Part shown: piece after piece, positions 31,022 to 40,479 of the stretch
How positions within the stretch are numbered: position 1 is the stretch's first letter
How the letters are laid out: each line of letters begins with the position of its first letter
NCBI GenBank assembly: GCA_002691465.1
Contig: NZHP01000036.1
Span: 45,826-109,825 of the forward strand
Length of the DNA stretch: 64,000 nucleotides
DNA from: Gammaproteobacteria bacterium
GTDB lineage: Bacteria > Pseudomonadota > Gammaproteobacteria > Steroidobacterales > UBA11654
Direction: 5' to 3'
The notes under the pieces: model-generated
The model's input: only the letters and a program-made list of their open reading frames with translations
What the model was told of the DNA's origin: nothing
The model's database searches: none
Position numbers and translations under genes: made by a program

Positions 31022-32103
31022 TCACTCGCTGGCGCCATAAAGCTTCCCCTTGATCTTATTGCGAGACGCCAATATGCCTCGGCTGCGAAAGGGTCACCGT
31101 CGATTGGAAATAAAAGAACATTCACTGGAACCGGTGGCAGTTCTCTCAAGGCTTGCTCAAAAAAACTCAATCTTTGTTCAGGTCTGATCATCTCCCGAAT
31201 TGGCTTTCTCTTTCCTTGAGTTGGAAGGCCATCAGTAATCAGGAAAATATTATCGGGCCTTGGTGATAGTTGATTGATCTGACTGAATGCATTCACAAGG
31301 CTTGTTCCCTTATCAGGAACGACTGATTTCAAATCTTGAATAGCAGAGTCAACCTCTGTTCCATCTTTGACCTCAATCCAATCTCCGTCTGAGCCAGTAA
31401 TGATGGTTTCTGCATCTTCATTGAAAGCATAAATTTGAAATTTAGTCCCGGGCTTGAGTCTTGTGGTCAACCAATCAACGCTATTCACAACCTGTCTCCA
31501 TTTGGGTGCCTTAACTTTCATTTGATCTGACATATTTCGATAACGTATGACATTGACATAAGTCCTGCCGAGCATACTAGTGGAAGAATCAATCAGAAAA
31601 AGAACGTGATCCCCTCCGAGTTTCAATTCTGTTAGGTATTGACGATCGCCATCTCCATCAAAGCTTCTCAATGCGTCTCCTGGATTGCTACTGGCTCTTT
31701 CCATCTGAGACATCATTCGTTTATTCGCTTCCTCCAACTGTTTCACATCAGATTGAAGCTGATTGATATCGGCGACAGAGGCAACTGAATTATTTTCTAG
31801 AAACTCTATTTCTCTTAGAAGATCCTCAATCTTCTTAGCCAAGTCATTGACACTGCCCTGTATGATTACATTCTCGGCATCCATTTGATCGATTGTATTT
31901 TTAAGGACTACAAGTTTCTTCTGTTCGTCAAAGATTCTCTCTTCTAAAAGTTGACTTTCGGCTTGAAGCTCCACATTTGCCTGCTCGCTTCTTGTCTTTG
32001 ATTGAGTGTTTATGATCATAAAAAATAGTATCACCGCACCAAATCCACATGAGATCACATCTAAAAACGAGAGATTGAATACGTTGAACCGTCTTCTAGC
32101 CAT
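31012..32103 (-). CDS. vWA-domain protein with ExbD/MotB-like N-terminal TM and coiled coil (vWA-1)
   Basis: FNLSFLDVISCGFGAVILFFMI; coiled-coil; MIDAS VLFLIDSSTSM; 10-nt overlap with vWA-2. Confidence 0.85.
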   Translation of the reverse strand: MARRRFNVFNLSFLDVISCGFGAVILFFMIINTQSKTRSEQANVELQAESQLLEERIFDEQKKLVVLKNTIDQMDAENVIIQGSVNDLAKKIEDLLREIEFLENNSVASVADINQLQSDVKQLEEANKRMMSQMERASSNPGDALRSFDGDGDRQYLTELKLGGDHVLFLIDSSTSMLGRTYVNVIRYRNMSDQMKVKAPKWRQVVNSVDWLTTRLKPGTKFQIYAFNEDAETIITGSDGDWIEVKDGTEVDSAIQDLKSVVPDKGTSLVNAFSQINQLSPRPDNIFLITDGLPTQGKRKPIREMIRPEQRLSFFEQALRELPPVPVNVLLFPIDGDPFAAEAYWRLAIRSRGSFMAPASDWP

Positions 32104-32114
32104 AAATCAGGGAA

Positions 32115-32915
32115 TCATTCACCTTTGAGATGCGTGATCAGATTTTCATCGCAGTAGGTTTCTGTTTCAAAGATTTGTCTTTCTTGAAGCAGCTGAAGTT
32201 GATGTACCATAAACATGATGACAATGCTGATCAGCAAGGCAATGAAGGTTGAATTAAAAGCAACACCCAAATTCTGTGTAACACCACTGATGTCTCCGTC
32301 CACAGCCCTATGCGCCAATGAAAGTGCAGCTCCAATTCCTCTTACAGTGCCGATGAACCCGATTGAAGGGATTGCCCAAGCAATGTATCTGATCATTGAA
32401 AGTTCTGATTCTAATCTTTCAGCTTCAGACTCTACCATCGTGTGAGTGGTGGTCGATACATCTTGAACATTCTTAGTTGTGTTAAAGCGTTTCAGTCCAT
32501 TGATCAATGTTCTGGTCAAAAATAGATCTTGCTTTGTTTCATCCAATCCTTCTAATTGACGAAGATAGTCAGTGGCAGACGTTGGGTTGATGCTCTCTCC
32601 TACTCGTATTGGAATCAAGTCTTCTCCTAGTAAACGCCTTTCATTGATCGAGGCATTCGCTTTAATTGCCATGATTGCAAAAGCCCAAAGCATTAGAATA
32701 AAACACGCCTCCTGCTCAAAGTCTCTGACAATGACATAGAACGACCTATCTGGCACATAATTGATGTCTTGTTCGATCATCATTTGTTGCTCTGCGATGA
32801 TTGCCTTTGCCTCAGGTCTTATCAAGGAAACATAGGTCGCATGAACCAATATTATGGAAACGATCAAGGCAAGTGCTTGATATAAAAATTCCTTCGATAA
32901 ATTACTTCCATTCAT
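32115..32915 (-). CDS. MotA/TolQ/ExbB proton-channel family protein
   Basis: Multiple TMs; AWAIPSIGFIGTVRGIGAALSLAHRAVDGDISGVTQNLGVAFNSTFIALLISIVIMF matches the MotA/ExbB channel domain. Confidence 0.9.
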   Translation of the reverse strand: MNGSNLSKEFLYQALALIVSIILVHATYVSLIRPEAKAIIAEQQMMIEQDINYVPDRSFYVIVRDFEQEACFILMLWAFAIMAIKANASINERRLLGEDLIPIRVGESINPTSATDYLRQLEGLDETKQDLFLTRTLINGLKRFNTTKNVQDVSTTTHTMVESEAERLESELSMIRYIAWAIPSIGFIGTVRGIGAALSLAHRAVDGDISGVTQNLGVAFNSTFIALLISIVIMFMVHQLQLLQERQIFETETYCDENLITHLKGE

Positions 32916-32924
32916 TAATTGCTC

Positions 32925-33176
32925 CTAAATATCAGATGGAAAGCTCACTGCAACATCTGCAGACAATGGCTCTGATGGTACAAATTCTTCCAATGATTCT
33001 TCTTCGTACGCCTCTTGAATCTTTGCCAATTCCTTTTCAAGCTCTCTATCAATTTCCTCTTGTGATTTTGCCTCGCTTTCTAATTCTTGTGCCCCTGATG
33101 AAGTGATACCAAATAATAGTGAGGATCCTATGATCACAAAAAGAAACGATTTAATTGTTGTTTTCATCTTTTTCAT
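32925..33176 (-). CDS. Small acidic exported protein (about 84 aa)
   Basis: MKKMKTTIKSFLFVIIGSSLLFGITSSGAQE signal peptide then Glu-rich mature part; start trimmed from the ORF-track call. Confidence 0.65.
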   Translation of the reverse strand: MKKMKTTIKSFLFVIIGSSLLFGITSSGAQELESEAKSQEEIDRELEKELAKIQEAYEEESLEEFVPSEPLSADVAVSFPSDI

Positions 33177-35634
33177 TGTCCACATCAGTATACCTTGCGA
33201 TTCTGAATCCAACATCCAATCTTCCTTGCGTTCCATAATCTCTGAAAGCAAAACGAAGCTTTGTGAGAGATGAATCTCTCCAACTTGATCCTTTGATTAC
33301 TCTTGCGGTTCCTTCAGACGGACCTGAGGGATCATTTTCCACCAATCGGAGTTGACGCGTTGGAACAGCATAATAATCAGAGACCCACTCAGCCACATTG
33401 CCTCCGAGATCATAAATTCCTAACAAATTTGGATAAAATCGTCCTGAAGGTGCAGTGACTGGATAACCGTCCCAGTAATCACTGAGTACATTTGTCAAAA
33501 GACTTTCTGTTGATTCATCCGCATAATTTCCACTTTCTTCAACGGGAGGCATGCTGTCGCCCCATGGATATCTTTGCTCGCCTGCCCCACCATTGTATCT
33601 TGAAACCCATTCCCATTCGGCTTCTGTCGGCAATCTGTACCCATTCGTCACTGGCTTTTTGAGCTTATATTGCCCATCAACATTCTCATAAGCAGGCATC
33701 AAAGATTCCTGCTGACTTAACCAATTGCAATAAGCTGCTGCATCAGACCAACTGACCATCACAGTTGGATGCATTCCATTGGAAAGCTCTCTGAACATTT
33801 CAGCACCGGATGTGTGCTTTGGTTTGAAAGCTCTGAACTCATTGTTCGTCACTTCCTTTGTTCCAATATAAAAAGGCTTGGTGATCTCAACCAATCTTTC
33901 ATTCTCGTTTGACAACCTTCCTTGGGAGCGTCTGGGCGTTCCCATGATAAAAGAACCGGGTAAGATCAATTTCATTTCTTGTGATTGTGAGGTCATCAAA
34001 GTCTTTGGAATCGCAGCCAAAACCGCTTGCTCCTCGGTCAGTAGATTTACTTCAATTTTCTGTGGGTAATTCGGATTAGGGGTCATCTTAATTTCTTGGC
34101 TGACCAAACCATCTTTCTTGACTTGCAGCAATTGTTGTTCGCTTATCATTTCAATATCAAAAGGAATCACGCCAATCAGATCACCCGCACGATAAATCTT
34201 TGCTCCATCAGTGCCAATAAAGGATACTTGGCCAAAAATTGCTTGGAGTGAATACTCATAAACTTCCCGTTCTTTACCTTCTGAGGACAAGCCCTCAATG
34301 GTATCGAGATTAACGCGTTTATTGATATCTTTATAACCGGGTTTTGAAACTATCAACTCATGATCGACAAGAGGTTCAAGCATGATTTCAATCGGAGTTA
34401 AACCTCTATACAAAGAATTGATATTGACCGATGCACCTTCCGGCGTAGTGACTATATTTAATGGTATATCGAGTCGAGAAAGCGTTAATGAGTCGAGCGA
34501 GATAGATTGCTGAGCAACAATATCCAATTCGATAGGAAAATCTTTATATCCTGATTTTTTGAGTGATAGATTATTTTTACCTTGTATCAACTGAATATTG
34601 GATGGAGTAATGCCTAATTTTATATCGCCGTTAAAAATGCTTGCGCCTTCAGGTTCAGAGATTACGCTTACATCTGCCCATGCAGGCTCAAGATCAAATG
34701 AGTATTCTTGTGTCTCACTCTTTCCTTCAACAAAGATTTTCTTCTTGACTGGAAAATATTTATCGAATCGAAGTTCGATTTCCCTCTCTCCAGCATTAAG
34801 CAATGGACCTTCCAGAATGAGGGTCTTAATACAATTATCTGATTTATTCTCGCAGGATTCAGATGAAAACCTCGATCCATCAATGAAAAGGTCAAATTCA
34901 TCATAAAAATCTCCAAAATCTGGATCTGTAATCAATTTAATTTGGCCAGGAAGCCTTCTTAATTCGAAGTCAATGTCCTGTGAGTCACCGTCATCTATAT
35001 TAATGACTTCATCATATTTGATGAAATAACCAGGAGCTTTGATTTCAATTGCATAACTACCGCTCCTTAGCAAATACCGCCCTCCAATATTTGCTTTTGG
35101 AAACAATCCACCGCTTATAGATACCGTGACTTCATCGCTAATGAGGGTTTTATCTAATTGATCCAAAACATCAATCTTGACTGCTTTTGCTGTGAAAAAG
35201 TAAAAGGCAAAATAAATGATTAGAAGCGAGACGCAAGCTCCGATGTATCGCAAAGCTTTATTGTCAAATATGCTGTCTGATTGTCTTTTTTCAAATAAGG
35301 TAGGCTGTTCTTCGCTGATGTCATTGACCGAGAGCAGAAGGTCATTGCCGTCATGATTAAATTCGATAATTGCATTATTGATATGTATCTCATCTCCAGT
35401 CTCAATCCAATGGCTTCCCTTCAATCTCTCCCCATTCATCAAAACTTCAATGGATTGATTGGTAATTTGCAGTAGGTATTTATCGCCTATCCGATCAATG
35501 GTCGCAGCCAAACCTTGAGCAAGCGATCCTGATATCAGAACATCAGAATTGAGATCAGTACCAATCCTTATAGGGAAATTATCTTGCTCAATCGTTTTAG
35601 ATTGATTGCCATTTTGAATAATAATTTTGCTCAT
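33151..35634 (-). CDS. FHA-like / TM / PEGA-repeat / SUMF1 (formylglycine-generating-enzyme-like) protein
   Basis: N-terminal FHA-like strand pattern with one TM (ALRYIGACVSLLIIYFAFYFF), PEGA repeats (SEPEGASIFNGDIKLGITP; TTPEGASVNINSLYRGLTP), C-terminal SUMF1 domain (PGSFIMGTP...RLPTEAEWEWVSR...GNVAEWVSDYY...GFRIAR). Confidence 0.87.
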   Translation of the reverse strand: MSKIIIQNGNQSKTIEQDNFPIRIGTDLNSDVLISGSLAQGLAATIDRIGDKYLLQITNQSIEVLMNGERLKGSHWIETGDEIHINNAIIEFNHDGNDLLLSVNDISEEQPTLFEKRQSDSIFDNKALRYIGACVSLLIIYFAFYFFTAKAVKIDVLDQLDKTLISDEVTVSISGGLFPKANIGGRYLLRSGSYAIEIKAPGYFIKYDEVINIDDGDSQDIDFELRRLPGQIKLITDPDFGDFYDEFDLFIDGSRFSSESCENKSDNCIKTLILEGPLLNAGEREIELRFDKYFPVKKKIFVEGKSETQEYSFDLEPAWADVSVISEPEGASIFNGDIKLGITPSNIQLIQGKNNLSLKKSGYKDFPIELDIVAQQSISLDSLTLSRLDIPLNIVTTPEGASVNINSLYRGLTPIEIMLEPLVDHELIVSKPGYKDINKRVNLDTIEGLSSEGKEREVYEYSLQAIFGQVSFIGTDGAKIYRAGDLIGVIPFDIEMISEQQLLQVKKDGLVSQEIKMTPNPNYPQKIEVNLLTEEQAVLAAIPKTLMTSQSQEMKLILPGSFIMGTPRRSQGRLSNENERLVEITKPFYIGTKEVTNNEFRAFKPKHTSGAEMFRELSNGMHPTVMVSWSDAAAYCNWLSQQESLMPAYENVDGQYKLKKPVTNGYRLPTEAEWEWVSRYNGGAGEQRYPWGDSMPPVEESGNYADESTESLLTNVLSDYWDGYPVTAPSGRFYPNLLGIYDLGGNVAEWVSDYYAVPTRQLRLVENDPSGPSEGTARVIKGSSWRDSSLTKLRFAFRDYGTQGRLDVGFRIARYTDVDNEKDENNN

Positions 35635-37112
35635 ATTTTCTTATTGCAAACAATTCTGATTCTTTGGTTCTGCTGATTCGGCGCTACTCTGAATCTTATG
35701 GTTTCATCTTTAAAGCCTCTTCGACTACCTCTAGCAGTATAAATTCCTGGCCTCAAGGAAACTATTCTTTGCAAAAAAGTGCCCATTTGATCGACTTTAA
35801 AGATTGTTACCTCGGTCAGCTCATCCGATTCAAATATGACATCAATTGGAATCAATGCAACTTGGATCAAAGCATCTAACTTTTGAATAGATTCTTGCAA
35901 TTTGGGTCCGATTCGCTCGATCGACCTCGCTGTGTCTAATATTGCTTGAGCTTGTCCCAGAACCTTATTGTCATTATAGGAGTCGCTTCTGGTTATGATG
36001 GATTTCATTTCAGAGGCAAGCAAAATCCTGGATTCAACTCTACTAAGACTCTCTTTGACCTCCTCAATATTTGGATCAATTACAAGAATGTCTTCATAAA
36101 AGCCCTTCGCTTGCTTCCATTCCTCATTGACTTCTGCGATCAAGCCTTTGTACTTGAGTGATTTTGTGAGACTAGCAATTCTTTTTAAATTCAGCTCATC
36201 AAGCGCCTGTTTAGCCTCTTGTGAGTTTGGCCGAATTAATAAAGATTGATTAAACAAGTCCTCGGCTTCCTCAAAATTCTCTTCATTTAAATATTGATAT
36301 CCCTTTGAGATTGATTCCTGGAATATCTCTTCTTCAAATGATTTTTTGGATCGGTTGAGTCCATTCTTTGCGGGTTCCCAATTTGAATCAATTGACAGAG
36401 CATCTTCAAATGATTGAATGGCAAGCTCATAGTTTCCCATGTCAAATTCAATTTGACCTTTTTGCGTCCTCTCTAAGACTTGATCAAGCTTTAGGGCGCG
36501 ATCCAAACCCTCTTTGGCTTCTAAATTGCTTCCATCAATGGCCAGGGCAATTTCATAACTAGCAATCGCATCGTCCTTATTGCCATCCAGGATTGATGCC
36601 TTTCCTGATTCAAGTGCATTGGATAAAACATTCGGTATAGAGATCTCCATGTCTGATAGTTTTTGAAGAGCTTGTCGATATTGATCTGCAGCAATATCAT
36701 ACTTCTGCTCAAGGAATGCTGAATCGCCCTCTTGTTGTGCAATGAGTACGTCTTCCCACTCTCTCATTCCCCAAAAAAGAATGCCCTTAAGCTTTAAGGA
36801 CTCAATCTTTATGAGTAGTTCAGAAAGCAGTGCTTCGGCAATTGGTTTCTGAGCGAGTATTTCTTGATTTGGAATGAGGATTGGATTTTCGTCTATCTCT
36901 TGGGTCGGCATATCCTCGTTGTCATCTTGAACAATTGAAGGAAGAATAAAAACAACAAGAACCAATAAAAAAGTTAGACCAAACAGGACTCCAGCTCCTT
37001 TTCGAAAACTGACCGACCTTGACCGCTCTTTCTCTAGTTTCTGCTGATATAAGGTTTTTTCATCAGATTTTACTGATGCATCAGTGGTTCTTTGATCAGT
37101 CGACTCACTCAT
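35631..37112 (-). CDS. Single-pass membrane TPR protein with C-terminal PEGA-like segment
   Basis: TM GAGVLFGLTFLLVLVVFILPS; TPR-like repeats (DMGNYELAIQSFEDALSIDSNWEPAKNGL; NEENFEEAEDLFNQSLLIRPNSQEAKQAL); tail RPGIYTARGSRRGFKDETI. Confidence 0.85.
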   Translation of the reverse strand: MSESTDQRTTDASVKSDEKTLYQQKLEKERSRSVSFRKGAGVLFGLTFLLVLVVFILPSIVQDDNEDMPTQEIDENPILIPNQEILAQKPIAEALLSELLIKIESLKLKGILFWGMREWEDVLIAQQEGDSAFLEQKYDIAADQYRQALQKLSDMEISIPNVLSNALESGKASILDGNKDDAIASYEIALAIDGSNLEAKEGLDRALKLDQVLERTQKGQIEFDMGNYELAIQSFEDALSIDSNWEPAKNGLNRSKKSFEEEIFQESISKGYQYLNEENFEEAEDLFNQSLLIRPNSQEAKQALDELNLKRIASLTKSLKYKGLIAEVNEEWKQAKGFYEDILVIDPNIEEVKESLSRVESRILLASEMKSIITRSDSYNDNKVLGQAQAILDTARSIERIGPKLQESIQKLDALIQVALIPIDVIFESDELTEVTIFKVDQMGTFLQRIVSLRPGIYTARGSRRGFKDETIRFRVAPNQQNQRIRIVCNKKI

Positions 37113-37121
37113 GAGTTTTGA

Positions 37122-38306
37122 TTATTCAGCCTGAGCCTGAGGAATGCTGAAACCTGTCTCGTCAATGTAAATTTCTTTGAGAAGCCTTCGCCACTCTTGA
37201 AACTTTTCCTCGGCGCTACCAGATAATCGAATTGTTTGTCCTTCCAATTCGATAACCAGCGGTTGCGCTTGGGCATCAAAGTCTGCTCCGGATTCTTTTA
37301 ATGATTCCTGATAAATCTTTGCTTCAGAAGCCTTTGAGAAGCCGCTTCTCATTGCTTCCATTCCGCCGTAAATGGCCATTTGTCTAGCCGTACTGCTCGC
37401 TCTGCTGTCCCCATCCGTAGCCAAAGCGCCTGCCAATGCCACAGCCCCCAATATTTTTCTGGTTCTGGCAGATCTTTGGAGTTCCTCATAGGTAATCATG
37501 TCTTCCCTAGAAAGCCTTCTCCAATCTTCGTAAGGCTGCGATAAGTTTTCATAAAGTTGACCATAATACTCATTCAAAGTATCGAGCAGCAAGAATTCTC
37601 TCTCTTGCACCTCGAGTATTCTTTGCATGATCTCGTCATCTTCAGAAGGAAGACGTTCCAGCGAATAAACATTCTTCTTATTTTTGGAAATGTAATCATC
37701 GTAAACGGGTATCAGCTCTGAAGCAAAACGTATTTCTCCAGTTTGAGATAGTCGAATGAGCTCGTCTCTGGCCTTGGATTGTTTGATTTGCAAGAGATCA
37801 TTGGCGATCTTATTAAAGATATTTTGATATGGGTCTTGTGTGATATCTCTTCGTTTGCTGTAAGAGCTCTTGGCAATATTTGACTTGTATGTTTTATTGA
37901 CCCATTGAGTTCCAACAATATCCCATACTCCGATTTTTAATTCCACATCAAGACCATCGGATTTTTCAATTCTACCAACAACGATTAGATCAATGGCTTT
38001 TGATCTCTCGGGAAGAACCCACACACCACCCCAGTGACCAGTGCTCTCCAAAGTCTTTTTTAGATGGTATGGCATATATCTAGCCTCAGCCTTTCTGATT
38101 TCAGGAAAAATCATCGGATTCTCCTTTTCAGGTACATTCGGATCAAAGAGCATGATCCCTATATCGAGCAATTCTTCGAATGGGATTTCGGTTTGAGCGA
38201 TATCAAGCTGAACTTTCTCGTACTTAATTGTCTTTGCCTCTGTTTGGTGACTTCCAATGAAGAGCATCAAAGAGAGGAATGAAAGTGTCTTTAAAACTCC
38301 CGTCAT
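37122..38306 (-). CDS. Exported protein of unknown function (394 aa)
   Basis: Signal peptide-like leader ending near QTEAK; no confident family. Confidence 0.75.
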   Translation of the reverse strand: MTGVLKTLSFLSLMLFIGSHQTEAKTIKYEKVQLDIAQTEIPFEELLDIGIMLFDPNVPEKENPMIFPEIRKAEARYMPYHLKKTLESTGHWGGVWVLPERSKAIDLIVVGRIEKSDGLDVELKIGVWDIVGTQWVNKTYKSNIAKSSYSKRRDITQDPYQNIFNKIANDLLQIKQSKARDELIRLSQTGEIRFASELIPVYDDYISKNKKNVYSLERLPSEDDEIMQRILEVQEREFLLLDTLNEYYGQLYENLSQPYEDWRRLSREDMITYEELQRSARTRKILGAVALAGALATDGDSRASSTARQMAIYGGMEAMRSGFSKASEAKIYQESLKESGADFDAQAQPLVIELEGQTIRLSGSAEEKFQEWRRLLKEIYIDETGFSIPQAQAE

Positions 38307-39100
38307 TTCTTAATTCCCATATGTTTTCTGTATTCTTCCCAAAGTGCTTCTCGGATCATTGGATCATCTTCTTGAATAGCTGCCTCTCTTATTTGTCTCG
38401 CTATGACATCTTCACCCGTCCCGTCCATCGGAATATCATCAGGAATTCGTTCCTTTTGTTTATCTGCTTTCGATTGAGATGATTCGTCACTGGAATCAGA
38501 AGTTGACTGACTTTCCTGAGCCTCACCTTCTTGACTTTGAGAAGCCTCTGCTTCGGACCCACTGGTGCCCATAGCACCATCCATTCCACCTTCCAATGCA
38601 CCCTCACTGATTGCAGATGCGTCGGCTGACTCTTGCCCAGTCATGCCATCTCCTCTGTCTGCCGATGCAATGACCACTCTTTCTGAGGCGATGTCCTTAT
38701 CAAAATCTCCAAGTGAGTCTTCAAATATAGAGGATGCAGATCTTTGCGAACCGCCCATTGTCCCACCGCTTTGTGAGGATTGACCAGCGGAAGATGTCAT
38801 GGGGCCTGAGCCCATTTGACCTGAATTGCCTCCGGCTGACTGCGAGCTGCCGCCTGTTTGGCTTTGTGCGCCAGAACTGCTTTGAGAGCCCTGCTGAGTT
38901 GAACCGCTTTGTGAAGAGCTTGATGAGGTTGATTGCGATCCAGATGAAGGCATCGTTGGGCTAGGCGAAGGCATGCTGACAGAGGGCGTACTAGGAGTTT
39001 GCGAAGAGGGACTCTGAGGTCCACCTCCCATTTGCTGTGTCTCGCATCCCAAAAGAAAGAGAACACAAAGAATGATTGGAATTTTTCTTATTTCTGACAT
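38303..39100 (-). CDS. Ser/Gln/Gly-rich lipoprotein
   Basis: Lipobox IILCVLFLLGCETQQ; long Ser/Gln/Gly/Pro low-complexity region; 4-nt overlap with next gene. Confidence 0.8.
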   Translation of the reverse strand: MSEIRKIPIILCVLFLLGCETQQMGGGPQSPSSQTPSTPSVSMPSPSPTMPSSGSQSTSSSSSQSGSTQQGSQSSSGAQSQTGGSSQSAGGNSGQMGSGPMTSSAGQSSQSGGTMGGSQRSASSIFEDSLGDFDKDIASERVVIASADRGDGMTGQESADASAISEGALEGGMDGAMGTSGSEAEASQSQEGEAQESQSTSDSSDESSQSKADKQKERIPDDIPMDGTGEDVIARQIREAAIQEDDPMIREALWEEYRKHMGIKK

Positions 39101-39249
39101 CTTATTTAATCGTTTTGCCAGATCAACAGAACCAGCTTATATTATACATCTTATTACTTAATTATTTCGTCGCAATAACAATTACTACTCTTTGATTTAT
39201 TCTTAATTTGTTAGGATTTGGTTTTGCAGAAAAATAACAAGGAGAAAAT

Positions 39250-39717
39250 ATGTCACAAGAAGCCGTATTAAATGAACTTAAAAGCCAACTGGGTAATCTC
39301 ATTCATCAAAGTGATTGGATAGAAATTACTCAAGAAAAGATCGATGCATTTGCAGATGCAACAGAGGATCATCAATGGATTCATATCGATCCATCAAAAG
39401 CTGCTGAAGAATCACCCTTCAAAGCAACTATTGCTCATGGGTATTTTACTTTGTCGCTCTATCCCAAACTAAGAGGTTTGGTTGATCCGGCAACTCCGGT
39501 TTTTCCTGGAACAAAAAACATCATCAATTACGGCATCAATAAGTTGCGTTTTCCTGGTCCAGTCATCTCGGGTAGTTCGATCAGGGCGAATTGCACTCTT
39601 ATCTCTGTTGAGGAGGTCAAAGGAAGTATCGAATTGGTGGAAGAGTATTCGGTTGAGGTCAAAGATCAAGATCGCCCTGCCTGCGTTGCTGAATGCATCA
39701 TGCGACTGTATTTCTAA
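39250..39717 (+). CDS. MaoC family dehydratase
   Basis: FADATEDHQWIHIDPSKAAEESPFKATIAHGYFTLSL hot-dog hydratase motif. Confidence 0.95.
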   Translation: MSQEAVLNELKSQLGNLIHQSDWIEITQEKIDAFADATEDHQWIHIDPSKAAEESPFKATIAHGYFTLSLYPKLRGLVDPATPVFPGTKNIINYGINKLRFPGPVISGSSIRANCTLISVEEVKGSIELVEEYSVEVKDQDRPACVAECIMRLYF

Positions 39718-40479
39718 ATGACGGAAAGCGTAAAGCTAGAAATTCAAGACTCTGTGCTTGAACTTGTAATTAATCGAGAGGAAGCCGGCAATGCATTAAG
39801 CAATGAAATCATCGCTACGATGAATGAATTGCTCATGGAGCACAGAGACCGGTCGGATCTCAAGTGTGTGTGCATCAAAGGTTCAGGAGAAAAATTTTTT
39901 GTTGCCGGAGGAGACTTAAAGGAGCTGATTTCGGTTAAGGAAGACAATGAAACTGAGGCGATGGCGATGAATGGTCGTGCCATGCTGGATCAAATACGAT
40001 ATTTTCCTGTTCCAGTTATAGCCAATATCAATGGATACGCGTTGGGAGGTGGAGCTGAATTAGCCATGGCATGCGATTATAGAATTGCTTGTCAAAATGC
40101 AAAATTTGGATTCATTCACTCTTCGCTCGGGATTACAACAGCATGGGGTGGGATCATAGATCTCATTGACAGCGTTGGGAGCAGCAAGGCGCTTTCGATT
40201 CTCATTGAAGGAAAAATGATGAATGCAGAGGAAACCTTTGCTCATGGAATCATCCAAGAAGTTGAAAAGACTCAGGAAGCATTGGAGGCGAGAATCGATG
40301 CGCTCAAAAATACATATCGCTCTACTCCAATACATGTCATTCGCGGAATTAAAGCGGTAACCTCACAACACAAGAGATCCATTCACGATCAACTTAAAAA
40401 AGTGGAGCTGAATTCATTTAAAAGAACTTGGATGAGTGAAGCGCATTGGGAGAAAGTAGATGAATTACTCTCGAAGTGA
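39718..40479 (+). CDS. Enoyl-CoA hydratase/isomerase family protein
   Basis: Crotonase: FVAGGDLKEL, ANINGYALGGGAELAMACDYRIA. Confidence 0.94.
   Translation: MTESVKLEIQDSVLELVINREEAGNALSNEIIATMNELLMEHRDRSDLKCVCIKGSGEKFFVAGGDLKELISVKEDNETEAMAMNGRAMLDQIRYFPVPVIANINGYALGGGAELAMACDYRIACQNAKFGFIHSSLGITTAWGGIIDLIDSVGSSKALSILIEGKMMNAEETFAHGIIQEVEKTQEALEARIDALKNTYRSTPIHVIRGIKAVTSQHKRSIHDQLKKVELNSFKRTWMSEAHWEKVDELLSK

Noticed and set aside
30035-32915. Zorya-type anti-phage system because of MotA-like channel plus partner proteins
   Set aside because: No ZorC, helicase or nuclease genes near; partners carry vWA domains and neighbours are envelope proteins.
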